From Austropuccinia psidii (Eukaryota > Basidiomycota > Pucciniomycetes > Pucciniales > Sphaerophragmiaceae): DNA of 64,000 nucleotides. Below the pieces are notes generated by a model. That model saw nothing but the letters and a program-made list of their open reading frames with translations, was not told the origin of the DNA and did no database searches. Location of the stretch: the NCBI GenBank assembly GCA_023105745.1, contig JALGQZ010000020.1, forward strand, positions 1,422,501 through 1,486,500, read 5' to 3'. The position numbers and the translations under genes are program-made. The stretch's first letter is position 1, and every line of letters begins with the position of its first letter. This document shows positions 37,162-48,789 of this stretch, piece after piece.

Positions 37162-37745
37162 TATATATATTTTTTGTTTTATATATATATATTTCTTTTT
37201 TTTTTCTTTTTATGGTTTTGGATATCCAATAGAAAAAAAAGATTAAAAGAAATAAAAAAATAAAAAATTGTTAATATAAAAAAAACTTGATGTGCCCCCC
37301 TAAAATGAATATGTGAGAGAGCGGCTTAAGTATTTAAGCTTAAAAAATTAAAAAAAATAAAATAAAACAATAAAAAATAAGAAAAAACTCAAATTGAAAA
37401 AAAATAAAAATAAAAATAACAGTAAATAAAATAAAAATAAAATATGAGTGATAAAAGAAAATATAAATTATGAAAAACCCAAATAATTAATTGAGAGATT
37501 AATCAAAATAATAAATCATCCATAAAGAAAAAAAAAATAAAAAAAGAAATTAATTATAAATAAATTCATTTAGAATTTAAATTACAATACTAAATCATAA
37601 CATAAAATAAAATAGAAATTGAAATTAAAAGAAAATGAACAAATAAATAAGCTAAAATAACATAATTAAGATAATAATAAAAAAAACAGAAAGAAAAAAG
37701 AAAAAAAAGGAAAAAAAGACAGAAGTTGAGTTATGTAATAAGTCA
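36921..37745. other. Low-complexity stretch with strand-composition flip
   Basis: Up to about 37,230 the plus strand is T-rich, with (TTA)n and (TA)n tracts near 37,135-37,190. From about 37,240 to 37,740 it is A-rich (AAATAAAAATAA). No coding frame; the retrotransposon ORF ends at 37,749. Confidence 0.7.
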
Positions 37746-37748
37746 GAA

Positions 37749-40055
37749 TTAACATGACTTGAATTTATTTTTAGCTCTTTTATTTCTTTTCCTCATCTTT
37801 GGTTTGGTATTAGTTTTGGGCAGGAAATTATTCAAACACCTCAGAAGTTCCCCTTTTATTCTTCTTTGATCGATGGAAATTCTCTTGTTGATGTATTCCT
37901 CCATACTTAAAGTGAATTCAAAATCCACTTTAACATTCTTTAGTGTGAAATTCCCCTTTTTCTGGGTTTCTCCCAATTTCCTTTTATTTCTGCATCTTGG
38001 GAACTCCATTGTCTGCAATTGATAATCTTCCTCTTCATTTTGAATAAGCTTTGAATCTTCTTCCTTAATTTTATCTTTTTTATCAAAGAATTTAGTGGGG
38101 TTTTTCAGAATTGATTTTAATGGTTTGTTTTGAATATGATTCCTCTTTGGTAAAGGGTTTGATTGCTCTGTAGGTTTGCTAATTGGGTCTTTATCAAGAG
38201 AGATTACTGAAGGTGGTGATAATCCTTGGGTATCCCTTACAAAGCCATAAATATGGGATAAATCCTCATATTCTAAACTGCATATGTCTTCTGGTGAACT
38301 GTTCTGGTCAGGTATATTTTGGCTGTTATCAAAAGTGGGGCTTTCCAAAGATAAATTTTGAAGTTGAGGGGTATCCAGGCTTTTATTGGGATTTTGATTA
38401 TTATTGAAGTATTCCCCAAAAATTAACTGTTCAAGGGTTGGTAATGGTTCTTCAAAGTTTTCAGTTAACATGACATCATTCTTTACTAATGATGTTTCAT
38501 TTATATCCTTAACAGGTTGATTTGTTGGTAATGTGCAGTTTGATTGGATTTCCTGTATCAAGGAATTTATAGATGATGAGAAAGTTTGAATATAATCTTT
38601 ATTTTCAGAGTGTTCTTTCTTTGGACCACTAATAAGCTCTGGAATTAAAATATTTGATGTAGTAAGTTCTGGGTCCACATCAAAACTTTGTTGAAGGCCT
38701 GTTTAAAGAACTGCTTGAGGTATGGGATATTCTTCTGAATTAATTTCCCCCATATTGAAATATTCATCATGAATTAGGTCTCCTAGGGTAAATGGTTCTT
38801 CTTCATCCAATGGTGTAAGAGGGCTTGAAGCAGTATAAGGAGATCCTTCTCTTCTAGTGATCATTTCATGGAAATCTTGTTGGGTAAAGTCCATTATTCC
38901 TATACTAAACACTTGCATTCCTTCATATAGGTCTTCTGAAGATTTCTTGGTAATCTTTAAGGCCGATTAACCTTGATTGAATGATTTTGGACTTTGATTT
39001 GATTCTTCTTCTTCATAACTTGAGGGTATAGAATTGCATAATTGAAGCCAATTAAAATAATCACAAAAGTCTTTGCCCAAGACTATGTGGCTTGAATTTC
39101 CCTCTACCATGAATCTTAAGTACAGTGTTTCATTAGTAGGTAAGACAACTTGAACTCTGTTCATGATTTTCTTGTTGAACTTCTTATTTTCAGTTTTAAT
39201 TTTCTTTGATATTTGTCTAATCCCAATTGCTGCTGCCATTTTAAGAGGTATGCAGTTATATTCCAAGTTTTGGTCCAAGAAGGCCATAACAGGGTATTCC
39301 TCCCATCCTATTCTGATATATATTACTGATTTTAATCCAGAATTGGGTGACAAATTATCAAAGGGATTATTTTGAGAATTTTCACTATCAGTGGTTGCTG
39401 TATTGGTGTCCATTTCCAATTCCATAAAATTTAACTTTTTGATTACTTGGTCTAGGTCCAGAGGCTCTTGAGTTTGAATTGATTCTTTCTCTGATAAATT
39501 GGTTTCTAAATTTTGGTTTGTTGGTTCCACTTCAGGTTCAGTAATGCTACTTTCAATTTTAGTTGGATTAATTTCTTCTGTAATGGTTGGTTGAGTTCCA
39601 GGGCATTGAAAGTCCCATTGAACTTGAGATTTATGATTATTTTTTATTTTAGAAATTATTTTTGAAAAATATCTTTTGATTTTAGAGGACCCTTTCCTTT
39701 TAGAATCATTACAGTATTCTTCATTAGAGATTGCATCCTTTTGCTTTTTCCAATAAGTACCATTCTTTCCATATTTATTTGAAACACTTCTAACTAGCTG
39801 TTTTGGCTTTAAGCCTTTCTTTTGTACTGGTTCCACTTTAATAGTGGAAGCTTCCATGTTAGAGCTATAAGTATTTTCAAATTTTGGATGGAGAAGAGGG
39901 TTATTATTTTCTAGGCTGCTCATTCCCTGTGAAGATGCTAATAATGGTTCAATTTTTTCAGGGTCATCTTCTTTCAAATTATATTTTTATTCATTTATTT
40001 TCTTGCTACTATAATTATTTTTTTCTTCAGTATCAAATTTAACTTTCTTGAGGGG
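37749..40055 (-). pseudogene. Continuation of the Gag-protease frame with a second retropepsin-like domain
   Basis: After the Gag-protease stop (TAA 40,058-40,056) the same frame stays open down to 37,749, broken only by TAA at 39,989-39,987, 38,969-38,967 and 38,705-38,703. The first open block after 39,977 (336 codons) has a Lys/Ser-rich start and an acidic middle. At residues 217-310 comes a retropepsin-like pattern: SVIYIRIGWEEYPVMAFLDQ, N, then YNCIPLKMAAAIG and finally SSHIVLGKDFCDYF. The catalytic D-T/S-G is D-Q-N (residues 235-237), so it should be inactive. Later blocks contain two related segments, LGDLIHDEYFN and LEQLIFGEYFN, and end in a Lys/Arg-rich tail (MRKRNKRAKNKFKSC). No reverse transcriptase or integrase motif occurs. 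All four stops could derive from CAA by one C-to-T change. Confidence 0.6.
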
Positions 40056-42755
40056 TTATTTTGATTTTTGTCCTTCATTTTTCAGTTCTGTTATTCTAGC
40101 CATGTTACACATTTCCATTCCTCTGGGTGGTCCTGTGTGCCATCCTTTTGATTCAGGTGTACATATTGGTATGCATAATCTTCTTCCATCAGACTCTTTA
40201 TAGCTGAGAATTTCACCTTGTTGTTGAGAGTGTTCAAGTCTAATACCATTATCAGAAAGGAAAGGTCTTCCAATGACTGTGTGAACAGCACCTCTGGCTA
40301 CAAAGAAGTGAATTCTTCTTTCATCACCAGATGGTAAGACAAGGATAGTATTTTCTGATAATCCCACAATTGCTGTGCTGTGACCTCCAATACCTCTAAG
40401 CTTCATGTTCAGAACCCTCATTGGTAGTCTTGCTTTGATGAATTTCACTTCTGGTATTATACTGAGTTCAGCTCCAGTATCTACTAATGCTTTAACTATA
40501 TGTCCTTCTTGCCCAACTGAGACTTCAATCATCCCAAGGGGACAAGAGTAATGCATTTTATCTTGAATGATTATTTCTTGAGTAGTTGTTTTCTCCTGAC
40601 TATTGATTGATTTAAGAGACATCAAGTATCTCCTTTCTTTATCTGAGAGAAATTTTAATTCTTGCATAAACTTGGGTGAGATTGAGATTATTTCTTCTAC
40701 AGTGAGGTTAATTTTCTGATCCATGACCTTCTTCATGACTTTTTCAATTATTGATCCTTCTTCTTCAAGTAAAGGATTTCTGTTTACTTCCATCTTTGGT
40801 ATTTTTATTAGAGCTCTCTTATCAATTTCCTTCTCTTTAGCTGGTGCAGTAGGCTTAGGCTGGGTTGGTTCTGGTGGTTTGACAACCTCATCTGCTTTTG
40901 ATGATTTATATTTTGTAGGTATTATGACCTTTTCTTCCTCAACTTCTTCTTCTTCAATGAATCCACCAGGAATACTAGTTTTCTTCTTTATAGTGTCTTT
41001 GAGTTGAATAGTCTCTTTTGAGGGAAGGGGTTGAGCCCTAGATTTCTCTTGAGTTTCAATCCTTTGCTTTGTGTTCCTCAAACCATAAGCATACCCAAGA
41101 GGTTCTTCTAATCCTGTTGAAATGCATGGTGGCTCCCAATCACCCCAATTATCCATTGATATAAAAGCAGTTGATTTTTCCTTTATCTTTTGCTCCTCTT
41201 CTCTGTTCTTTTCCTCTAACTTTCTTTTGAGTTCTTCTTGTTCCTTATGAAATTCCCTGACTAAATATTTTGGTGGAAATTTTCCATAATTGGGGACCCT
41301 TTCCCAGTTGGGATATAAATAATTGAAACCTTGTCTGATAACCCATTTCTTGTTTTGATCATCCACTAATTCAGTACATCTTCCAACTGAATGACCTTCC
41401 TCCATGCAATAGTAACATTTAACAGTAAACTTTGGTACATTCTGTGCTGGAACATAGGGTACACTTCTGTTTTGTGGTGGAGAAACATTATCTCTTGGTC
41501 TGAATCCTTGATTGTTTGACTGAGTGTTATTAATTATTTTCTTTTGGGGTGTAGCCACATTAGTTAATTCATTTAATTGATCCATGACCTTTTTGACATC
41601 TTCATTTTCAGCAGGTGCTTCATCTTTGACTACTTCCCTTTGTTCTTTTAGGGTTTTTGTAAGTTCTTTTATTTTCTTGAGGGCTTCTTGCATTCCTGGA
41701 AATATCTCTTCCTTGAATTGAACCCTTCTTTCCTTATTTTTTGATTCTTTTTGTTCAGATATTCTTGGAGGTGAAAGCCTTTTAGTGACTAATATCCTTG
41801 CTTCCAATTCCTGTTCAATGTACTTCTTCAAGATCCTCATTGGTGGTATTAGATATCCTCCATCTTCTGCTCTAACCATGACATTCTCCTTTATCATTTC
41901 TTTACTGATAGCTCCCTTTATGACTGCAGAGAGACAGTCAAACAGATCTTCATGAAACATATTTTCTTGAGGAATATATTTATATCTAAGAAGATAAGTA
42001 ATGATAGTTTCATACTCCCCTATAAACCTTTTATATTGTGATAGAGTACTAATTCCTCCTGAATCTTGAGTATCATTGAATAAATTGATAAGTGAGTCCT
42101 TTCTATATCTTCTTTTTGGCTCAACTCTTCCCCATTTAGTAATGAGATCCTTCTTGAGTTGGCTCCATTTTCCTTCTTCATAGCCTGGCATAGCTTCTAT
42201 GGCATCACAGATTTTTGAATCAGTTGTCCAAAATGCCATCTGCATTGCTAAATCTTCTTCCCTAGCTCCTTCAATCTGAGCTATCCTTTCTACTTTACTG
42301 ATAAATTTTTCTACTTCTTCTCCATTGAAGTTTAGGTTATAATCTTTAGCTTTTATTTTAACAACAGGCCTTTCCTGTCTGAGTATTTGATGTTGCAAGG
42401 GACTTGGATTTGTAGGTGTGGAGAAGAATGCTCTCCTTTGATGAGTTTGAGGTCTGGGTTCTGTTGCTGGATTGGATGTAGCTCTAGGTCCAGGTGTAGG
42501 TGATGATGGTGACTCTTCTGGTCTTACATGCCTTGGTAGTGTTGGTTCACTAGGGCTTCCTCCAGGTGTATAAGATGTAGAACCTCTTCTCTTTCCCTTC
42601 TTTTTACTTTGAGTTGATAGTATATCCTGCATTTGCTTCATCAAACTCTGAATCTGTACAGTTTGATCATCTTCTTCACTTTCCTCAGCATACTGTTCTT
42701 CCCCAGTATCCTCAGGTGGTAATGGTGGTAAATTTGAGGTGGATTGTTGATCCAT
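40056..42755 (-). CDS. gag: Gag-protease polyprotein of the LTR retrotransposon
   Basis: Intact 899-residue frame starting at ATG 42,755. Residues 1-125 are acidic then Ser/Pro-rich and probably disordered. A Gag-like helical region spans about 135-330 (LNFNGEEVEKFISKVERIAQ, MAFWTTDSKICDAIEAMPGY, LITKWG). A CCHC zinc knuckle of the exact spacing C-x2-C-x4-H-x4-C is at 447-460 (CYYCMEEGHSVGRC). A charged coiled-coil stretch follows at about 500-530. The retropepsin domain is at about 735-850, with catalytic ALVDTGAELS (Asp 759) and VIGRPFL (827-833), the hydrophobic-Gly pair typical of the fold. It should package the element RNA and process the particle. The protease being in the same ORF as Gag and the lack of RT are unusual for an autonomous Gypsy element. 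The frame continues past its TAA stop. Confidence 0.92.
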   Translation of the reverse strand: MDQQSTSNLPPLPPEDTGEEQYAEESEEDDQTVQIQSLMKQMQDILSTQSKKKGKRRGSTSYTPGGSPSEPTLPRHVRPEESPSSPTPGPRATSNPATEPRPQTHQRRAFFSTPTNPSPLQHQILRQERPVVKIKAKDYNLNFNGEEVEKFISKVERIAQIEGAREEDLAMQMAFWTTDSKICDAIEAMPGYEEGKWSQLKKDLITKWGRVEPKRRYRKDSLINLFNDTQDSGGISTLSQYKRFIGEYETIITYLLRYKYIPQENMFHEDLFDCLSAVIKGAISKEMIKENVMVRAEDGGYLIPPMRILKKYIEQELEARILVTKRLSPPRISEQKESKNKERRVQFKEEIFPGMQEALKKIKELTKTLKEQREVVKDEAPAENEDVKKVMDQLNELTNVATPQKKIINNTQSNNQGFRPRDNVSPPQNRSVPYVPAQNVPKFTVKCYYCMEEGHSVGRCTELVDDQNKKWVIRQGFNYLYPNWERVPNYGKFPPKYLVREFHKEQEELKRKLEEKNREEEQKIKEKSTAFISMDNWGDWEPPCISTGLEEPLGYAYGLRNTKQRIETQEKSRAQPLPSKETIQLKDTIKKKTSIPGGFIEEEEVEEEKVIIPTKYKSSKADEVVKPPEPTQPKPTAPAKEKEIDKRALIKIPKMEVNRNPLLEEEGSIIEKVMKKVMDQKINLTVEEIISISPKFMQELKFLSDKERRYLMSLKSINSQEKTTTQEIIIQDKMHYSCPLGMIEVSVGQEGHIVKALVDTGAELSIIPEVKFIKARLPMRVLNMKLRGIGGHSTAIVGLSENTILVLPSGDERRIHFFVARGAVHTVIGRPFLSDNGIRLEHSQQQGEILSYKESDGRRLCIPICTPESKGWHTGPPRGMEMCNMARITELKNEGQKSK

Positions 42756-43116
42756 TTCTACTTTATAATATTTTTCTTCTAGCTCCTTTGATTTATTTAT
42801 TCCTTTTCTTGATTCTTGAATGAGATTGAAGAAGAACTTCCTGATCTTCTCCCTTTCCTTTTCTTCTGTTTTTGGTGTTGGGATAAGATTACTATATTCT
42901 ACTTGAGATTCTTGACCAGTGGGTGTTGAGGGTTTAAGTGGATAATAATAATGATATGAGGATGATGATGATGATGGATTAGATGATGGTGAGTTATTTG
43001 ATGATGAGATTTGATTGACAGTTTTATTTGTTTCCAGTTTTGATTTTATTTATTTGGTTAATTTTATTGTTTTAAGATCAAGCTGAATAATGTCTGAATT
43101 TTATTCCTATCTGCAT
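42756..43116 (-). other. Retrotransposon leader
   Basis: About 360 bases between PBS and the gag ATG. It contains a CATCATCATCATC run (plus-strand GATGATGATGATG near 42,960). No ORF of note; likely the packaging leader. Confidence 0.6.
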
Positions 43117-43134
43117 GCCACTGTTGGGACACCA
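43117..43134 (-). promoter_or_regulatory. Primer binding site (PBS)
   Basis: On the minus strand TGGTGTCCCAACAGTGGC starts two bases after the LTR end (CCCACA-TC-TGG). It is complementary to a tRNA 3' end of the form ...TTGGGACACCA. I do not assign the tRNA. Confidence 0.8.
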
Positions 43135-43136
43135 GA

Positions 43137-45533
43137 TGTGGGAACTCCTCTTGGGTGGGATAAATGCGGCAGCACCTGCAAGGGGAAATTACAATAGAAC
43201 AGTTTTGAATTTCTGTTCAAATTTGTAACCCTTGCTCTGCTTCTGTTTCAGAATAATCTGAACTGCCCTTCCTGAAAATGCTGAATTATCTTGACTTGAG
43301 TTCACAATCAATTTATTTTATTTGATGGTGGCTAGTCAGAAAAGTATATTCAACAGACTCTATCAGACTTTGTTTGATCTGGAAACAATGGCTTAGTAAA
43401 CCTTAACACAAATAAATAAAGATATAAAGCTGGGAAAAGACTCTTTAATTCCTTTACTGAGAACAGTAACACCTTGAGGGATTTCCAATGCTTGATGATA
43501 ACACTGTTGATAATATGATAACTAATAATAACAAACACTACTATATTTTTTAAGGGTTTAATAATTTTATGATGATAACCTGGGATAACAGACACTACTA
43601 TTGTTCAATTTACTACTGAGCTTGGCTACTGAGTAAAGAACCTTGTCAATGGGATGGATTTATAAAATAATGTAGACCAACTGTTAACTACTATTATCTA
43701 TAAAACACCCAGATGATGCTACTGCGCTTGGCTACTGAGCAGATTTAGGAATGGAGGTAGTCAATGAGATGATTTTATGAATCAAGTTAGACCAACTGAT
43801 AACTAATATTAATTATAAATCACTCAGACAGTGCTACTGAGCTTAGCTACTGAGCAGAATTTAGGAATGGGGTAACAATATCAATGGGATAGTCAATGAG
43901 TTTAATTTATAAATCAATGTAGACCAGCTGTTATCTACTATTAATTATATAAAGAAGACTCAGACAGTGCTTCTGAGATTAGCTACTGAGCAATAATGGG
44001 ATGGAGATAGTCAATGAGATGAGTTTATGAATTAAAGTAGACCAACTGTTAACTACTATTAATTTTAAATCACTCAGACAGTGCTACTGAGCTTAGCTAC
44101 TGAGCAAAATTTAGGAATGGGGATGGGATAACTATACTGCTGAGCTTAGCTACTGAGTATTCCTAAAAAATTAGGATAATGTGGATGGATGGAGGGGATT
44201 TCCCTCAGAAAAAAATATTAAGAAGTTACGTTTTTGTGATGAGCCTCTGTCTAGGCAATGAGGAAAAAAGAATTGAGGGGGGGAGGGGACCTCTATTTAT
44301 AGTTCTTGGGGCCTCCATGGGAGTGTCAAAAAAAAGGGGACTTAGAATTTTTCAGGTCTCCAATCTGGGTTTTTGACATGTGACCTGTATTATGAAATAA
44401 GGTTTGGTGGTGTTGGATCATGAGACCTGTATTCTTAATTGAGTTCTTGAAATTGTGGGGAGATTGTGGGGAAATGATGTCATTTGATTATGTAATCAAT
44501 TGAGTTTCCTGGGATCCTTATCTCCATGATTAGTAATCCTAATTTAATTCCTGTTGATGATGTCATTGATTATGTAATCAATTGAGCTTCCTGGAATCCT
44601 GATCTCCATGATTAGTAATCCTAATTTAATTCCTGTTGATGATGTCATTTATGATGTCATTGATTATGTAATTGATTATGTAATCAATTGAGTTTTCTGG
44701 AATCCTTATCTCCTTGACCACTGTACTATAGTTTTCCTGTATTATCCTGTCTTTTTCTGTAACTAGGTGTCCTGTAACTGTAACTGTATTACAGTACACC
44801 GTTGTGAAACTTCTGTAATCTTGCTCTGAACCTTCTGTCATACTACTGTGATATCTCCAATGCCTAATATTGTCTTCCTAGCCTATTTTCTTTCACATTT
44901 CACACCATTTTACCATCTCTCTGCACCCTATATGTTGAATTTCTTCCTTCTAACATCACAATGATCACTCGAAGGAGTCAGAGAATCCAATACACCTGTA
45001 CTTTTCTTGTTTCAATGATATCCTAAGCCTGAATTAAACACTTTTCCTAGATTTAACCCTCTAAATTTAATATTCATTTCCCTCTCAAAATTAATAGAAA
45101 GACTAATTTCCATCTAAATACCCAATTATACCTTTTTGTTATATAAATGAACTTTTAATTAATATTTATGACCCCTATTATGCTACAACTCTGCACTGGA
45201 ATTTAATTCCATGCATCCTAATTGTAACTAGGACCTTCTGTGCTGTAGTATATGTTTGTTGATTTTTACTACCCACAATATGTAAAGAAAATTGAAGTAA
45301 AGAAAATTAAGAAATCAAAATATATATAAAAAATAATTGTTTTAGGTCAACCAATCCCTTGAAAGTTAATTTATCTGGGTGGTGCATTGGAGTGTCACAT
45401 CATAATTGTCAAGTTCATTTATTAACAAAAGGAGTTTATTGAGTTTTAATGGTGTTAGTCCTTCTGATAGCAAAATTGAAAAATATTCCTGCTTAGTTTG
45501 TCCATTAATCCAAACTGGTACAGGTATACCACA
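43137..45533 (-). repeat. 5' LTR
   Basis: Begins TGTGGGAACTCCTCTTGGGT on the plus strand and ends GGTACAGGTATACCACA. Same internal minisatellite (about 43,614-44,160), TATA-like box (44,293-44,302) and ATGATGTCAT repeats as the other LTR. It has a 15-bp duplication (GAAGTAAAGAAAATT) near 45,290 and lacks about 50 bp near 45,468 relative to its partner. Confidence 0.93.
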
Positions 45534-45537
45534 ATAT

Positions 45538-48500
45538 AGATGATAAAACTGGTTAATACTATTAGTTTATGATTGATACTGATCAAATACACAAAGTTTA
45601 GGCTTCTGCCAAACCTATGATGTCATCAAACTTAGAGTTATAGTGATAACTCTAAATAATGCCATAATAATGAGATAAGATGGTTTGATCATGATGTAAT
45701 CATCACTAAACCTTGAAATACTGATAACTTCTAGTAGATATCATCAGTACACGTCTACTCGAAGCCTACTGGACTCTAGAAGGGAGGTATTTACAATAAA
45801 TAGAGCTCTTTTTACTCTATTTTCCCCTCAGATGCATCAAAACATTAAAACAATGAAATTAAAAAGGTAGAATCTTTATTATTTATATATAAATCAATTA
45901 TATTCTTAAATACCAAAGGTAATATTCATTATAATCATCATTGTTTGACGTGATTACTCAAATTGTTCCACGGTTTTGTTATATTTCTCTTAAAAACCTC
46001 AAATCCACGTAAAATCAAGAAAATTTGTAATTTCTCTTATTTTTTATTGTAAATACAATTTAAATGAGTTGTATTCATATTATTTGGCATAAAATTATTC
46101 AAAATTATTATACTAAGTGTTAAAAGTAGGTTATTCTCTCTTATTATTACTTCAATAATTCTTTAATTAATATAAATAGTATTTATATTAATTTATAACT
46201 TTAATATTAGTAATATTATTGTTATCAATTGTTTTTTATTAATAAAAAACAATTTTCTACGCCTTTATTATTTGTTGGTAACAATAATAAAGTGCTTTTA
46301 AATATAACAATTATAATATATTAATATATTTATTTATTATATTATTTTATTTATTCAATAATATAATTATTTTATGCCTTAATTATGATAATTATTTATT
46401 ATTGTAATTATTTTCATCTTATTTATTTTATTTAGAAGGACATTCAGAGTACAATAAGTAAAATATTGGTAATTTTTACTTATTGTTTCATAGTCAAACC
46501 TTACAAGATATAATTTTCCAGTATATCTCACATTGAAAAATCTCATGAAACTACTAATAGTAACAAAAAGATCCTATAGTCTCATTTTATATAATCTATA
46601 ATTATTATAATAATTTGAAGAAGGCCTAAAATATTTTATTTCTTATTAAAATTCTCCTCTACTATTTTTGTGTTATTTTATTTTTCTAAACCAAATCACA
46701 TTGAAGTTTTTTTTTCCAAAATCTCTAAATGGAAACATTTGAAACAAATTGTACCTTTTTTTTCAAAAACAATTTTACATAGTAATACAGACTTAATTAG
46801 TTTTTGTAAATGGATATAGAATGAGAGTTATCAAAGAAATGAGCTTTTTTTGAAAAACAACAAAGGAAAGAAAAAAAAATCAAATGAAAAAATTTGAAAA
46901 CATAGTTTATTGTTTTTTCCAGAAAGAAACTAGGGCCGCAAAAAGAATTTAGATCTTTTTCACAGGTTCATAAGCTCTAAAAAGGGTAGCAAAGTGCCTT
47001 AGACAAGTGGCCCAGGTGCCTTACAATCCATAGTTTCAGAAATACAGTAACTTCTATCATTTTAAAAAAAATTGGCTGTGAACCCTACAGAAAATATGCT
47101 CCAGTGATTCTGTGTTTTTTTGGTAAATAGTGTAGATGTATATGTTTTCAAAATAAATATCACTTTTTTTTGGAACTTTTATTGAAAAATAAAGAGAAAA
47201 ATTTCATGATCAAAATAAGAATCATTTGTTTGTATTTTATTAAAAATAGAACTCAAAAATAAAAGAGACAATTTAATTATTGAAGAATAAGCTAGTTAAA
47301 TGTTTGTTCAAAAGAAATTCAATTGAAACAGAACCCTTACTTTTTGAGAAAATAATGACAAAAATAGAAACTTAAAGCAATAAAAAGGGAATATTTTATT
47401 TTAAAAGAAGATAAAATTATATGTTTTATAGATAATAATTAAGAAAAATCAAAAAAAATCAAGAATATAATTAAGATGACGAGGAAACAATAATCAGGAG
47501 TTTTTTGTCTTTTTTGAAAAAATCACCAATTCAAATTCAAAAAAAAAACCTTTTTCAAAAAACTAATATAAAAAATCAAAAATAAACATAAACTCAGAAA
47601 AATAAATAAAACAGTTCATTATTTTTGACAATAAATTTAAGGAAATAATATAAAACAGAGCAAAAGATTCAAAATGAGTAAAAGAAAATATCCAGGTTTT
47701 TCCATTTTTTTGAACAGAATAATTGAATAGATCAAATCAAGGCAAATAATCCTTGGAGGAAATAAAATCAAACTAAAGAAATAAGAAATAAATGAATAGT
47801 TATTCATTTTTCATAAAATATGAGTTTTTTATAAGAAAAACCCAATCTTTAGCTAATTAGATAAGCAAAATTTGAAAAATATTACATTAGAATCAGTATT
47901 ATTCTTTGGAATGAAAAAAATAAATTAATCAGAAGACTTAAGTAAAAAAACCAAGTCCCTCAAAAAATTGAATTTTTTCTTATTAAATAATAACAAAAAT
48001 ATAGAATGAAGAAACTCTTTTGATGAAAAAATGATAAAACTCATGATAATTGTTTAAATTTTTAAAAGAATATTTAAAAAGATGAAAGGAACTTGAACCA
48101 AATATAAAAAAGGGAAATATGAAAAAAATTAATTGAGCTAAAAGAAAAGGAAGTAGTTTTTTTTTTTTATTCTTCCCAAAAATTGAATATTTGTTTGAAA
48201 AACTCTGAAAGGGAGAAAAAGATAAATGATAAAATAAAAGAATCTTTTCATTTTACCTTTTGGAAAAAAATAAATAAATAATAAATAAGTCTCTAAATAA
48301 AGTCAATATTTATTATTGTAGTCATTTAATGTAACTCGTTTGATAATCTTACAGATATTTTGTTTTGGCACATTAGCAAGCTATTCAGCTATCAATTGTA
48401 GCTCGCGTTAGTCTTAATAATCATAAATCTCTGGCCATTAATATGCAATAGGGATCAATTAGATATAAAATATAAAATATAAAATATAAAATATAAAATA

Positions 48501-48780
48501 TAAAATATAAAATGCAAGATATAAAATATAAAATATAATATATCTTATTGTCAAATATATGAGTTTCTGAGGATCTTTTGGGTACCTCAATTGACAGCTA
48601 AGTTTCTGTAAGCTAGAAAACAGTTCTCAAGAATTCTAATTAAATGCTAAATACAAAACTATCATTTTCCCAGAGATAGCTTTAGCTTACTCTCATTATT
48701 TGGCTCTTTAATAGGTGGTTTTCAATATAGAAAATACTGAATTAAATATATATTTAGTTTATCTGGGAACAAATTCCAAA
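45538..48780. other. AT-rich DNA; possible old LTR remnant at its start
   Basis: About 45,540-46,080 has a GATAACTCTAAATAATGCC stretch and AATAAATAGAGCTCTTTTTA followed by CCCCTCAG, resembling the promoter part of an old LTR, but I could not find both ends. The rest has no coding frame or domain. Confidence 0.45.
48462..48540. repeat. (TATAAAA)n 7-bp microsatellite
   Basis: About ten units of TATAAAA with two interruptions (GCAAG and a final ATAT). Confidence 0.9.
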
Positions 48781-48789
48781 TTTAACATT

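Larger units (their letters stand above)
31178..45533 (-). mobile_element. Large non-autonomous LTR retrotransposon (Gag-protease only)
   Basis: Two direct repeats of about 2.4 kb, both TG...CA on the minus strand, enclose a 9.5-kb interior. On the minus strand the order is 5' LTR (45,533-43,137), PBS, short leader, gag-protease, a continuation ORF with four TAA codons, a non-coding 3' part with an opposite-strand CpG-rich segment, PPT, and 3' LTR (33,593-31,178). ATAT flanks both outer ends (31,174-31,177 and 45,534-45,537), a possible 4-bp target duplication. No reverse transcriptase (no YxDD-type box), RNase H or integrase is present, so it would need a helper. The LTRs differ by few substitutions plus some indels, which indicates a fairly recent insertion. 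Confidence 0.85.

Noticed and set aside
40723..41007. 94-codon plus-strand frame within the Gag-protease gene
   Set aside because: Shadow of the 899-codon minus-strand ORF.
48462..48540. TATAAAA repeats considered as a CRISPR-like array or promoter cluster
   Set aside because: Direct 7-bp repeats without spacers in a eukaryotic TE landscape; a microsatellite explains them.
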